From NCBI RefSeq assembly GCF_004364975.1, contig NZ_SOBW01000008.1, forward strand, positions 804,610 to 868,609: a DNA stretch of 64,000 nt, written 5' to 3'. Numbering within the stretch: the stretch's first letter is position 1; the number at the start of each line of letters is the position of its first letter. Below, piece after piece: positions 52,609 through 61,697 of this stretch. Position numbers and translations under genes: made by a program. The notes beneath the pieces are model-generated. The model ran no database searches. It saw nothing but the letters and a program-made list of their open reading frames with translations, and was not told where the DNA came from. The stretch is from Gelidibacter sediminis. Lineage in GTDB: Bacteria; Bacteroidota; Bacteroidia; Flavobacteriales; Flavobacteriaceae.

Positions 52609-53922
52609 TTATTTTTGGGCCCTTATGCGTGCCGGTGCCTCGCGCTTTAAGATGATAAATAGGGTCGTAGAGGCGAACAGCAGGAGGAGATACCAAGAAT
52701 TTCCAACCAAATCAACATAACTGATTTTGCCATTGGCGAAACTTAAAATCATCAATACTTGCGCGCCATAGGGTAACAGTCCCTGGGTGATACACGCAAA
52801 AATGTCTAAAGTGGAGGCCGTTTGCTTAGGGTCTAGGGCATAATCATCATTGATAGATTTAGCGATGGCACCAGAAATGATAATGGCCACGGTATTATTG
52901 GCAATGGCGAGATTGACGCTCGACACCAAGGCGCCAATCCCAAATTGGGCGGTTTTTTTGTTATTGATTACCGTTTTTATGTTGACCAATATAAATTCGA
53001 TACCACCGTTAAAGGCAACCAGCGCTGCTAAACCACCCGTTAATAAGGAGAGCAGAAATATTTCGGTCATATTGGTAAAGCCGGTGTAGGCGATGCGGGT
53101 GAATTCAATGATCGAGAAATCGCCATAAAACAAGCCTAATAGTCCTGCGGTAATGACGCCCAACACCAAGGTAACAAACACATTGACTCCAATGATAGAT
53201 AGGATGATCACCATCAAATAGGGCGCTATTTTTAAGGCCGAATAGCTGTAAGCTACCGTATCTGAATCAGTTGGTTCCAACGCCAAACCTTGATAAATAA
53301 GAATACCGATAGTCGCCACGGCAGCGGGAAGAGCAATTTTGATATTGGCTTTAAATTTGTCGCTCATTTTGACGCCTAAAGATTGGGTGGCCGCAATAGT
53401 GGTATCGGAAATGACTGATAAGTTATCGCCAAACATAGCCCCGCCCAACAAGGCGCCACAAAGGATGCCCAATGAGAAGTCGCCCGTATCCGCAAAGCCA
53501 ATGACGATAGGTGCCAAGGCAACGATAGCACCCACCGACGTTCCGGTAGACACAGATAGAAATGCGGCAATCACAAATACCCCAAAATAAATATACTGGC
53601 TACTAATCAGGTCCATACCCAGATGCACAATAGTATCTACACTTCCGGTGGCTTTGGTGACCGCGGCGAAAGCTCCCGCCAGGAGGTAAATCATACACAT
53701 GGTAAGAATCTTAGGATCGCCACAACCTTCTAAAAGTGTCTTGATCTTAACTTCTACGGATTGTCTAAACAGTAAAAACGCCACTAAAATTCCGGCGATG
53801 ACGGCAATAGGCGCGGGGAGGGCATAAAAATCATCTTGGATGATGCCAACACTTAAAAAGGTGATGATAAATACAAAAAATGGGATTAAAGCTTTAAAAC
53901 TGGGGGTCACTGTACTGGTCAT
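52609..53922 (-). CDS. nhaC: NhaC-family Na+/H+ antiporter
   Basis: 437 residues, about 11 membrane helices, starting at ATG 53922 (MTSTVTPSFKAL). The blocks FLSVSTGTSVGAIVALAPIV, GALLGGAMFGDNLSVISDTT and NNTVAIIISGAIAKSI mark the NhaC family. It exchanges Na+ for H+ across the inner membrane, in keeping with a marine lifestyle. The alternative start at 53976 adds 18 non-conserved residues. Confidence 0.9.
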   Translation of the reverse strand: MTSTVTPSFKALIPFFVFIITFLSVGIIQDDFYALPAPIAVIAGILVAFLLFRQSVEVKIKTLLEGCGDPKILTMCMIYLLAGAFAAVTKATGSVDTIVHLGMDLISSQYIYFGVFVIAAFLSVSTGTSVGAIVALAPIVIGFADTGDFSLGILCGALLGGAMFGDNLSVISDTTIAATQSLGVKMSDKFKANIKIALPAAVATIGILIYQGLALEPTDSDTVAYSYSALKIAPYLMVIILSIIGVNVFVTLVLGVITAGLLGLFYGDFSIIEFTRIAYTGFTNMTEIFLLSLLTGGLAALVAFNGGIEFILVNIKTVINNKKTAQFGIGALVSSVNLAIANNTVAIIISGAIAKSINDDYALDPKQTASTLDIFACITQGLLPYGAQVLMILSFANGKISYVDLVGNSWYLLLLFASTTLFIILKREAPARIRAQK

Positions 53923-54526
53923 GAGTCTGTCTTTACAGAATCGCAACGGGAGGAGGATAGCAAATAATGAGGACATGGGATAACGTTTGTTCCAAAGTAT
54001 TTGGCTTATCTATTTAGCACCTTGCTCGTTAATGCAGGTTGCTATCTCTCTATGAGATTCTTGATAATTAAGTGGGCAAAAGTAAGGGATTTTTTATAGT
54101 AAAAATGAAAAGGTTGGAGAATTTTCAAGAAGAATCTTCTAGTACTAATTGTGAAAAATTACCAGATTGAGATTTTAATTAAAACCTACAATTATGTCAG
54201 ATCACGTAAAAATCCATATTCCCAAAACTGTAATATCTTTGTTCTTTTTTTTTGTTATATAACTATGGAAAAAAAAACTTTAAAGATTTCTTTTGTGCAT
54301 GTTAGCAATAAATCCATTTTAGTGGTTGGTATAATCTTTATTAAATAGTTTTTCTTAAACTTTATACTCAAGGTTCAATTCGCTAGAATCGTCTAAAATA
54401 TATTTTAACGTATATTTTTCCAATATCCGAGATTTTTGTTAAGAGTGGCAATATAAATCTTAAAATAAAATTTGTTCTATAATTTATATTATGTAAAATA
54501 GAATTTCATAGCAGAAAGAATGGCCT
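53923..54526. other. ~600-base intergenic region
   Basis: AT-rich region between the antiporter and the DUF4251 gene. A TAnnTTTG match (TATCTTTG, 54234-54241) points right, but only a 27-codon frame follows it. I see no support for a gene or a stable hairpin. Confidence 0.5.
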
Positions 54527-55096
54527 TTATTCCTTGCCATCTTCCAATGCACTCACCCGACCTGTATATTCAATTGAACTTCTGGTTGTGGACTGTACGT
54601 TGATCGTGCTTCTTAAATTTGGGTATAATGTAATTCGCATATCGTAATGTTCGCTGTTGCGGTATTTGTCATCAATCCTAAATCGAATCTCTACAGCGTG
54701 CTTAGCATCGTCTTGAATAACTTCATACGCTTTAGGCACATCATCAAACTCAATACTAGTTTTATTGGCATTATAACCACCACCAAAATTCTGTTCACCA
54801 AAAAATGGCAAATAACCGCTAATACTATCGCCTTTAATGGTCAATTTATTGGCGTTTGTGGTCAAGTCAATATTGTTGGCGTTATTGCCAGGACCTAAAA
54901 TATTTGAATTGGCCACTCTACTAAACGCTGCAGATGCAAATGGTGAAGCACTGTTGGAGATAATCACTAAAGATCGCGAGTCGACTAATTCCTTTAAGTT
55001 TTGATAGGCAATATCATCCTGTGGTGTAAACTCTTTGGATGAACCACATGCTATTAGCACCAAAAAGAGCGCGCTATAAAGAAGTACATTTTTCAT
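54527..55096 (-). CDS. DUF4251 lipoprotein
   Basis: 189 residues: lipobox LIACG (Cys17) then the DUF4251 layout with YQNLKELVDSRSLVIISN, NNIDLTTNANKLTIKGD, SGYLPFFGEQNFGGGYNA and FDDVPKAYEVIQDD. A small Bacteroidota lipoprotein family of unknown role. Single gene, bounded by the repeat-rich spacer upstream. Confidence 0.88.
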   Translation of the reverse strand: MKNVLLYSALFLVLIACGSSKEFTPQDDIAYQNLKELVDSRSLVIISNSASPFASAAFSRVANSNILGPGNNANNIDLTTNANKLTIKGDSISGYLPFFGEQNFGGGYNANKTSIEFDDVPKAYEVIQDDAKHAVEIRFRIDDKYRNSEHYDMRITLYPNLRSTINVQSTTRSSIEYTGRVSALEDGKE

Positions 55097-55540
55097 AGTT
55101 ATTAATTTACGAATTTTTTTGGAAGTGATTCCGATGGTTTTACTAAACTATTCTTAAAATTTTGTTATGAGAAAAGAGAAGTTTTGGACACGAATTTCAC
55201 GAATTGACACTAATTTCTCTGTGGAATTCTGTGTATCTCTGTGTAACTATTTCTTAGAAAAGAGAGAAGAGTAAAAAGTAAAGAGATGTTTTGGACACGA
55301 ATTTCACGAATTGACATGAATTGATATATATTGAATCCCAAGATGTACTCTGGTGATACCCTTAAATTACTGTTTTTCCGCATCATTCGTGACATTGGTG
55401 AAATTCGTGTCAAAAAAACATTTATTTAATTTACACGAGTTTTTCTCTGTGGAACTCTGTGTAACCTCTGTGGATCTCTGTGTAACTTTTAGAAAAGATA
55501 ATAGAAAGAAGAGACCACCTTTGTAGTACCATCGTGTCAA
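55097..55540. repeat. Repeat-rich spacer with CACGAATT-type elements
   Basis: Two copies of TTTTGGACACGAATTTCACG-AATTGACA begin at 55182 and 55289 (period 107), and an inverted copy (GGTGAAATTCGTGTCAAAAA) lies at 55397-55416. A second motif, TCTCTGTGGAATTCTGTG...CTCTGTGTAACT, occurs at 55216-55248 and, expanded, at 55445-55488. No coding frame. The GAAATTCGTG element also occurs in the array at 37140-37400. Confidence 0.8.
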
Positions 55541-55578
55541 AAAAAAAGAGCATCCACAGTGTCCTGTAAATGCCCTTT
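55541..55578 (-). terminator. Terminator after the metalloprotease gene
   Basis: On the minus strand: AAAGGGCAT, 16-base loop, ATGCTCTTT, then T residues. It follows the metalloprotease stop by 20 bases. Confidence 0.7.
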
Positions 55579-55597
55579 CATCTTAAATATTCTTGTT

Positions 55598-58069
55598 TTA
55601 TTTTGGATCTAAAATCAATTCAATGCGTTTTATGGCATCTTGATAGTGGTATTTTGTCTCCGTTTGAGCCACTGAATTTTTGCGGTTAATCAATTGATTT
55701 TTCAGAGTGTTCAACTCCCCTCTCACTAACGCTCTAACGTCTGATTGGTTAACATTATAATACGATCCCCATCGACTTGGTTTCAATTCTTCAGTCATCA
55801 AATAGGCCATTCGGTCTATATAAGCACGCTGTAAGTTACGACGGTAAACATCAACACTTTGGTGGCTAGTGAGTTCTTTCCAAATGCCTTTACGCATGTC
55901 TTGCAACAGTTCCAACGCCGAATAATTTTCAGTACTAATTGCTATGCCATCAATTAATCTGCCCATCACGTCAAAATCTAGAATATTATTTAAATGTCTG
56001 GCCTGAGCGTTTCTAAACCTCTCCGTATACCCCGTGTGGTCTATATTTTGAAGAATTTGAAAGTCAATCATCCATGTAGGTGTTGCAAAAGTATTGGTTT
56101 GTAACCATGCCATGGCCGCCTTTTGGTCGGCTTTAGGAGCAGCAGTATAAATGACACCACCTTGCTGCGGTCGTTTGGTGTTTTCATAAACCCCACCAAT
56201 ATGTGTGGCAACATGACCAATATAGCGGTTCCAAACCCCTAACAACTCCCCTTGCAATTCTTTCAAATCTTCATAATCATTGGTCTTATCGCTGGTCCAC
56301 TGCGGTAAATTTGCTGCAACATATTGCAAATTTTTGAGTCCGTAAGTACTCGCTTTAATAGAATTGTTACCAATATCTTCCGTTTGTGACGACGGATCAA
56401 AACGACTGCTCTGTTTGCCGTATTTAAATCGTGGATCATCAGCTTTATCCAAAATCCACTGATTCAAGGTTGGCTTCTCCCCTTCTGTGGTTGCGCCTGG
56501 AATAAAGCGGTAGCCCCAATTGGTGACATAATGATCATACGGTCCCATCTGACGGATAAAGCGTATATTCTGATCGCCTGGTTGGGCAATATAATTATAA
56601 CGGGCATAATCCATTAAACTCGCAGCAATGCCATGTTCTTGAGTGAACGCACCATCCCGATAACTTTCTACATCGTAAGCGTTACTAGCCGCCATATTAT
56701 GAGGAAATCCTAAGGCGTGACCTACCTCATGCGCAATAACCATGCGCATCATTTCCCCTATTTCTTCATCGCTCGTTTCTAAAGTACGTGCAGACGGATT
56801 GGCAGCACCAGTCTCAAGCATGTAACGGTTTCTATATGAACGCAAATGGTTGTGGTACCATATGATATCACTTTCAATAATTTCTCCGGTGCGCGGGTCC
56901 GATACACTCGGGCCTACAGCATTCCTTGTAGTGCTCGCCACATAACGGACTACCGAGTATCGGATATCTTCAGCGCTAAATTCTGGATCTTCTTCATAAG
57001 TTGGAGGATCTTTCGCAATAATGGCATTTTTAAAGCCTGCGGTTTCAAATGGTTTTTGCCATTCTTCAATCCCTTGCTTAATGTATTTGCGCAGCTTTTC
57101 AGGGGTGGCAGGATCTAAATAATACACAATTGGTTTGATGGGCTCTACCAACTCTCCTCTATTATAGGCCGCAAGATCTTTAGGTTCCAATCGCCAGCGA
57201 CGTATGAATGTTTTTTCATCAGCTTTCAAAGCTTCACTACTATAATCAACTTGACTAACCGTAAAAAAACCAACCCTTGGGTCAGCAAGTCGCGGTTGCA
57301 TGGGCACTGTAGGTAATAGAACCATAGATTGATTCATCTGTAAACTGATAGTTTCCGTTTCAGGTAACATAGGTGGTTTTGAAGCATTGTACGTAAAGTC
57401 TTGAACGATTTCAATATTCAGAGGAAAACTTTTTGCAGAAGTGATAAAACTTCTAGAGTCATCCAAGTTGCGGACCTTATAGGTATCACGTAAGCTTGCC
57501 GATAGACCGCTGATGGCTTTAACATCGGTACTGTAAAATTTGGTCACATCAATAACCACTGCAGATGAATCTTTGTTAAAAGCTGCAATATCAAATGCAT
57601 ATAAAGTAGGTTCGTAATTATTTGCCTTTACGGAAATATTGATGGGCAAACTGTCATGAGCAACTGCGTTATATGATTTGACCTTGATGAGTATCTTATC
57701 CTGAAACCGTTCCCAAGTAATTAACTGTTCATTAGCCTTTGACCCTGCATTCATATAACCACCACCTAAATTAGACGGTAATTTTGCCATACGGCTCACC
57801 AACAGCATATCCTTATTGAGCAAACTATCTTGGATTTCAAAAAAATACTTATCCTTTATTTTATGGATTTTGAACAATCCATCATCTGTAACAGCCTCCT
57901 TTGTTATGACTTTGTCATAAGGCCTGATGGCGTCCTCTTTCTTTTTTTCAGGTGCCGGTGCGGTGACCTCATTTTTAGATTTTTTCTTCTTTCTTGCAGA
58001 TTGTGACTGTACGTTAAGCGGATTGAGGAGCCCTCCAAAAAGTAGTGCCCACAGACATAATTTTTTCAT
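55598..58069 (-). CDS. Secreted zinc-dependent metalloprotease (DUF5117/5118 type)
   Basis: 823 residues with a signal (LLNPLNVQSQ) and a Lys-rich linker (KKKKSKNEV). The N-terminal domains (DUF5118/5117-like; about 60-300) precede a metzincin-type core with HEVGHALGFPHN (HExxH at 447-451 and a third His two residues past the Gly). Large helical C-terminal region with NATxxx-type and LLQDMRKGIW segments. The protein fits the secreted metalloproteases common in Bacteroidota; substrate unknown. Single gene with its own terminator. Confidence 0.93.
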   Translation of the reverse strand: MKKLCLWALLFGGLLNPLNVQSQSARKKKKSKNEVTAPAPEKKKEDAIRPYDKVITKEAVTDDGLFKIHKIKDKYFFEIQDSLLNKDMLLVSRMAKLPSNLGGGYMNAGSKANEQLITWERFQDKILIKVKSYNAVAHDSLPINISVKANNYEPTLYAFDIAAFNKDSSAVVIDVTKFYSTDVKAISGLSASLRDTYKVRNLDDSRSFITSAKSFPLNIEIVQDFTYNASKPPMLPETETISLQMNQSMVLLPTVPMQPRLADPRVGFFTVSQVDYSSEALKADEKTFIRRWRLEPKDLAAYNRGELVEPIKPIVYYLDPATPEKLRKYIKQGIEEWQKPFETAGFKNAIIAKDPPTYEEDPEFSAEDIRYSVVRYVASTTRNAVGPSVSDPRTGEIIESDIIWYHNHLRSYRNRYMLETGAANPSARTLETSDEEIGEMMRMVIAHEVGHALGFPHNMAASNAYDVESYRDGAFTQEHGIAASLMDYARYNYIAQPGDQNIRFIRQMGPYDHYVTNWGYRFIPGATTEGEKPTLNQWILDKADDPRFKYGKQSSRFDPSSQTEDIGNNSIKASTYGLKNLQYVAANLPQWTSDKTNDYEDLKELQGELLGVWNRYIGHVATHIGGVYENTKRPQQGGVIYTAAPKADQKAAMAWLQTNTFATPTWMIDFQILQNIDHTGYTERFRNAQARHLNNILDFDVMGRLIDGIAISTENYSALELLQDMRKGIWKELTSHQSVDVYRRNLQRAYIDRMAYLMTEELKPSRWGSYYNVNQSDVRALVRGELNTLKNQLINRKNSVAQTETKYHYQDAIKRIELILDPK

Positions 58070-58154
58070 TAAATGGCGTTTTTATTAAGGTTCATAAATA
58101 TAGCAAGAAGTTTTAAACTAAACATGGACTAAATACAGACAAATGTCCAAACAC

Positions 58155-58192
58155 AAAAAAGGCCTTATCCATTTACAGATAAGACCTTTTGT
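58155..58192. terminator. Terminator after the NADP-binding gene
   Basis: AAAAAAGGCCTTATC and GATAAGACCTTTT with one mismatch, loop CATTTACA. It lies just after the stop at 58210 on the minus strand. Confidence 0.8.
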
Positions 58193-58209
58193 ATCCTATG
58201 ATAATGTGC

Positions 58210-58833
58210 TTAGATCATCGATTCGAGTTCTGCTCTATTCACCGCTTTTCCATAAATTTTTTGATCAGGGTCCATGATTTTCGTTTTGCTTAAATCGCCA
58301 ACATATACCGCATCAAATCCAATGTCTTCAATGAGTTGTTGGGTCACACGCTTACTATCTTCATCTTGTGCAGCAAATGGTACTGCCACTCGGTCTTGAT
58401 CACGCCACGCTTTCGTTTTTAAATGATCGGCTTTTATGGTATTAAATGCTTTGGCCGTTCTTGCCGTCCCAAATTTCATGGCGGTGTATTCTGAGGCATT
58501 TCTATTGCTGTCTGTTACCTCTTGTGCCATTGCACCATCGAGTTCTGGGTATGGGTTTGTCGCATCAATAATTACGCGATTTCCATATTCGCCAGCATAG
58601 AGCTCAGCCAATTCATCAATGGCTTTAAAAGGTACGGCTAATAGATACACATCAGCATTGGCTTCAAACGCTTTTTCAACGCTCACCGCCTTGGCATTGC
58701 TGCCGCTATCTCTGACCAAATCGTTTAACTGTTCTGGATGGCGTGAGCTGAAGAGCACTTCGTGTCCTGCTTTTGCCCAATGTTTTCCTAAATTTCCGCC
58801 GATATTTCCACTTCCTATAACTCCTATTTTCAT
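58210..58833 (-). CDS. NADP-binding oxidoreductase (F420-NADP reductase-like)
   Basis: 207 residues, a Rossmann protein starting with MKIGVIGSGNIGGNLGKHW and FSSRHPEQLND, the opening of the F420-dependent NADP oxidoreductase/ProC-like family. DLSKTKIMDP and ADVYLLAVPFKAIDELAELY continue it. This family also includes F420-independent dehydrogenases, and there is no F420 pathway visible nearby, so the cofactor partner is uncertain. Confidence 0.85.
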   Translation of the reverse strand: MKIGVIGSGNIGGNLGKHWAKAGHEVLFSSRHPEQLNDLVRDSGSNAKAVSVEKAFEANADVYLLAVPFKAIDELAELYAGEYGNRVIIDATNPYPELDGAMAQEVTDSNRNASEYTAMKFGTARTAKAFNTIKADHLKTKAWRDQDRVAVPFAAQDEDSKRVTQQLIEDIGFDAVYVGDLSKTKIMDPDQKIYGKAVNRAELESMI

Positions 58834-59017
58834 CTGTTTAATTTTTAACTGTTACTAAAACCATCTTGAAGATCAAGATTGCTAATTACAAGTTAACTTG
58901 AATTAATAGAAAGCGCTTGCCGAATTGCGCATAATCTTGACCCAATTCAACTTTTAACAGATAGTTGGCAAAATTAAACAAATAGGTAAGCTAATTCAGA
59001 TTCTAAAAAGGAGATGC

Positions 59018-60574
59018 TTATTCTTCTGGTGGATAACCGTGAATTTCTTCAAAAACCGTGTCAAAATTCTCTCTGATATAGGCGCGTAATTTCATACGGT
59101 AATCGTCATGCAGCCATTTTACAAAATTGAAGGTGCTTTTACTGATACATTGTGTATAACGCTCCAAACGATGATTGATATCATCTTCCAACAATTTCAT
59201 GAGAGCGAGTGCATCATAAACATCTTCGCTGTTTTCAACACATATTTTGGTGTGATGGGCAATAGATTGCTCCAATAAAACCTTTGAAGAATCGCCATTA
59301 TTTACAGAGTCAATATAGGCCTGTTTCATATCGAAATAGACTTCTTTAGAATTCGCAAATTCCTTGCGAATGGCATCGGGCATCTCATATCTAAAATTGG
59401 CCTCAATATCATCATCATTAACAATGCTATCTAAATAATAATTTGGAGATCCGAATATTCTTTGCCAATCAATATCCGCACCCCACGGTCCGAAACGGTG
59501 CATATTGTTACCTAAATCGATAATCTTAAAGACCTCTTTACCTTCATAAATACGAGACCCACGTCCCACCATTTGATAATATAATGCCAAAGACTTTGTA
59601 GCTCTGTTTAGAATAATGGTATCTACAGATGGTTCATCAAAACCTGTAGTCAAAATACTTACTGATGATAAAATAGCATTTGGCGTTTCTTTAAACCATT
59701 TTAAAATAGCTTTACGTTCTTTTTTAGAAGCGGTATTATCTAAATGTGCAATGGTATACCCTGCTCTTTTAAAGGTATCATAAACATGTAAAGAAGTGTT
59801 GATCCCGTTGTTGAAAATCAAGGTCTTCTTATTTAAGGAGTGTTGCTCATAGGCATACACCACTTTTCTTAACATGTCTGTATTGGTGTAGAGATCTTCA
59901 GAAGATTTAACGGTATAGTCGCCGTTAGAGCCCACTTCCAATGAGGTCAATCCAACATTATATTGATAAGTTTCGGCCCGAGACAAAAAGTTATTTTCAA
60001 TAAGGGATTCTATAGTTTCACCAGTAATCAGTTCATTATAATTATCCTTCATTGGTAAATCTTTATTAGAACTCAACGGAGTTGCCGTAACGCCGAGAAT
60101 AAAGGATTTTTCAAAGTACTTAAAAAGTTTAGTAAAAGAATTGTAATGAGCCTCATCAATAATAACCAAACCGACATCTGATATATCCAACATATCCTCT
60201 TGGAGCCTATTGTTCAAGGTTTCTACCATTGCTACAAAACAGCTATAGTCGGCCTGATCATCCAAATTAGCCTTACTGTCTACCACCTTGTTGCTTACGT
60301 TAAATTCCGTCAACATTTTTGAGGTTTGCTTGAGCAACTCAATACGGTGGGTTAAAATCACAGCTTTTTTGTCGTGATTCTTCAAGTATTGTCTTACAAA
60401 TTCAGAGAATATAACCGTTTTTCCGCCACCAGTAGGCAATTGGTAAAGTAAATGATAATCTTCAGGAGCTTCATCGAAAGCTTTAAATACTTTATCGATA
60501 GCTTTTTTCTGATAATTATATAAATCTTTTCCGGTTTGACGTTCTAAATTTTCTGAAATGGTTTTTACAGACAT
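59018..60574 (-). CDS. SF2 DEAD/DEAH-type helicase
   Basis: 518 residues. Walker A LPTGGGKT (46-53), DEAH (140-143), VTATPL (motif III), and in the second domain ILTTGFDEPSVDTIILNRAT and YYQMVGRGSRIY (motif VI). The remainder (YHFCC... N-terminal DUF-type region plus a C-terminal Asp/Glu-rich tail) resembles the type III restriction/RecQ-like helicases. I chose ATG 60574 (MSVKTI); an in-frame TTG lies 6 bases earlier. It is divergent from DUF1853/topoisomerase III genes. Confidence 0.88.
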   Translation of the reverse strand: MSVKTISENLERQTGKDLYNYQKKAIDKVFKAFDEAPEDYHLLYQLPTGGGKTVIFSEFVRQYLKNHDKKAVILTHRIELLKQTSKMLTEFNVSNKVVDSKANLDDQADYSCFVAMVETLNNRLQEDMLDISDVGLVIIDEAHYNSFTKLFKYFEKSFILGVTATPLSSNKDLPMKDNYNELITGETIESLIENNFLSRAETYQYNVGLTSLEVGSNGDYTVKSSEDLYTNTDMLRKVVYAYEQHSLNKKTLIFNNGINTSLHVYDTFKRAGYTIAHLDNTASKKERKAILKWFKETPNAILSSVSILTTGFDEPSVDTIILNRATKSLALYYQMVGRGSRIYEGKEVFKIIDLGNNMHRFGPWGADIDWQRIFGSPNYYLDSIVNDDDIEANFRYEMPDAIRKEFANSKEVYFDMKQAYIDSVNNGDSSKVLLEQSIAHHTKICVENSEDVYDALALMKLLEDDINHRLERYTQCISKSTFNFVKWLHDDYRMKLRAYIRENFDTVFEEIHGYPPEE

Positions 60575-60685
60575 TCGCAATGGAGCTTAGGCATTTGTAT
60601 TAGTAAGAAGCTGCAAAGATAAGTGTATTAGAGGGGTATTGCAATATTTCGTATAAAAGATATTTGTAATTTGCGACGGATTATT

Positions 60686-61492
60686 ATGGATACAGTTACT
60701 TTACAACGAAATTTTGAAGGATATGTCAACACACCTTTACTTTGGTGTGATGCTCCAGTTTACGGATTGAAACCCTATGTTATGGGTTCATATTCAATTG
60801 AACATCATATCATCCCAAACGGTAAAAATCTTAGACTTGGGAAGCTTGTGGAACAATTTGTATTCCACGAAATGGCAGCCGATCCTTCTTGTATTATTTT
60901 GGCCAAAAACATTCAGATACAAGATGACAAGTTAACCATTGGCGAATTGGATGCTTTATTGGTGACCAATACTGGGCCTGTGCATCTGGAAATCATCTAT
61001 AAATTTTATCTGTATGATCCAGATGTAGGAGATAGTGAATTGGCACATTGGATTGGCCCAAATCGGAAAGATGCACTGGTGCAGAAACTGAACAAACTTA
61101 AAGAAAAACAGTTGCCACTCCTCTATCACCCAAAAACACAACCGCTGATTAAAAAACTAGGATTGAACGCCTCAGACATTCAGCAACAGGTCCTCTTTAA
61201 AGCCCAATTGTTTTTGCCATTACATTTTAGAGGCGATGCTTTTAGCCAATTAAACCTTGAGTGTGTAAACGGGTTTTATTGTAACAGCGCTGATCTTGCC
61301 CAGTTTAAAGCCCATTTATTTTATATTCCCAGCAAGCTCAATTGGATCATGGACCCTGATGACAACGTGAGTTGGCTAGATTATGAAGATTTTATGGTGG
61401 ACGTTATGGTTTGGCTACACGAACATCGATCGCCCTTATGTTGGCTGAAGACTGGCACGTACATTAAAAAATTCTTTGTAGTCTGGTGGTAA
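60686..61492 (+). CDS. DUF1853-family protein, PD-(D/E)XK nuclease-like
   Basis: 268 residues. The middle holds LVEQFVFHEM, then GELDALLV and HLEIIYKFYLY, which looks like the D...ExxxK core of the PD-(D/E)XK fold, with basic residues nearby. The end has CWLKTGTYIKKFFVVWW. This is the DUF1853 family, of unknown function, possibly a nuclease-like DNA/RNA-binding protein. I chose ATG 60686; a TTG 15 bases before starts the same frame. It lies between a helicase and a topoisomerase III gene. Confidence 0.75.
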   Translation: MDTVTLQRNFEGYVNTPLLWCDAPVYGLKPYVMGSYSIEHHIIPNGKNLRLGKLVEQFVFHEMAADPSCIILAKNIQIQDDKLTIGELDALLVTNTGPVHLEIIYKFYLYDPDVGDSELAHWIGPNRKDALVQKLNKLKEKQLPLLYHPKTQPLIKKLGLNASDIQQQVLFKAQLFLPLHFRGDAFSQLNLECVNGFYCNSADLAQFKAHLFYIPSKLNWIMDPDDNVSWLDYEDFMVDVMVWLHEHRSPLCWLKTGTYIKKFFVVWW

Positions 61493-61697
61493 ATTTTATA
61501 ATCGATTCATCCCCAAACAGATTGTGGGTTTAAACAGAATCCTTGCCAGATGTCCACAAAAAGTTTTACTTTGCACAGGTAATTTTGCAGGGTTCAATCA
61601 GCGTTTCAAACTCTATTAAATTTACCATTAATCAACTTTATTTTGGGTTTATGCCCCCAAATATTGAGCACCATTAATCAAACACCAAAATCTAATT

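Noticed and set aside
54151-54348. Possible 65-residue gene in the spacer
   Set aside because: Composition is AT-rich without a clear start or family pattern; the promoter-like box lies inside it. I treat it as chance.
59018-60574. Helicase considered as part of a restriction or phage-defence system
   Set aside because: No methyltransferase, nuclease domain or other defence gene adjoins it.
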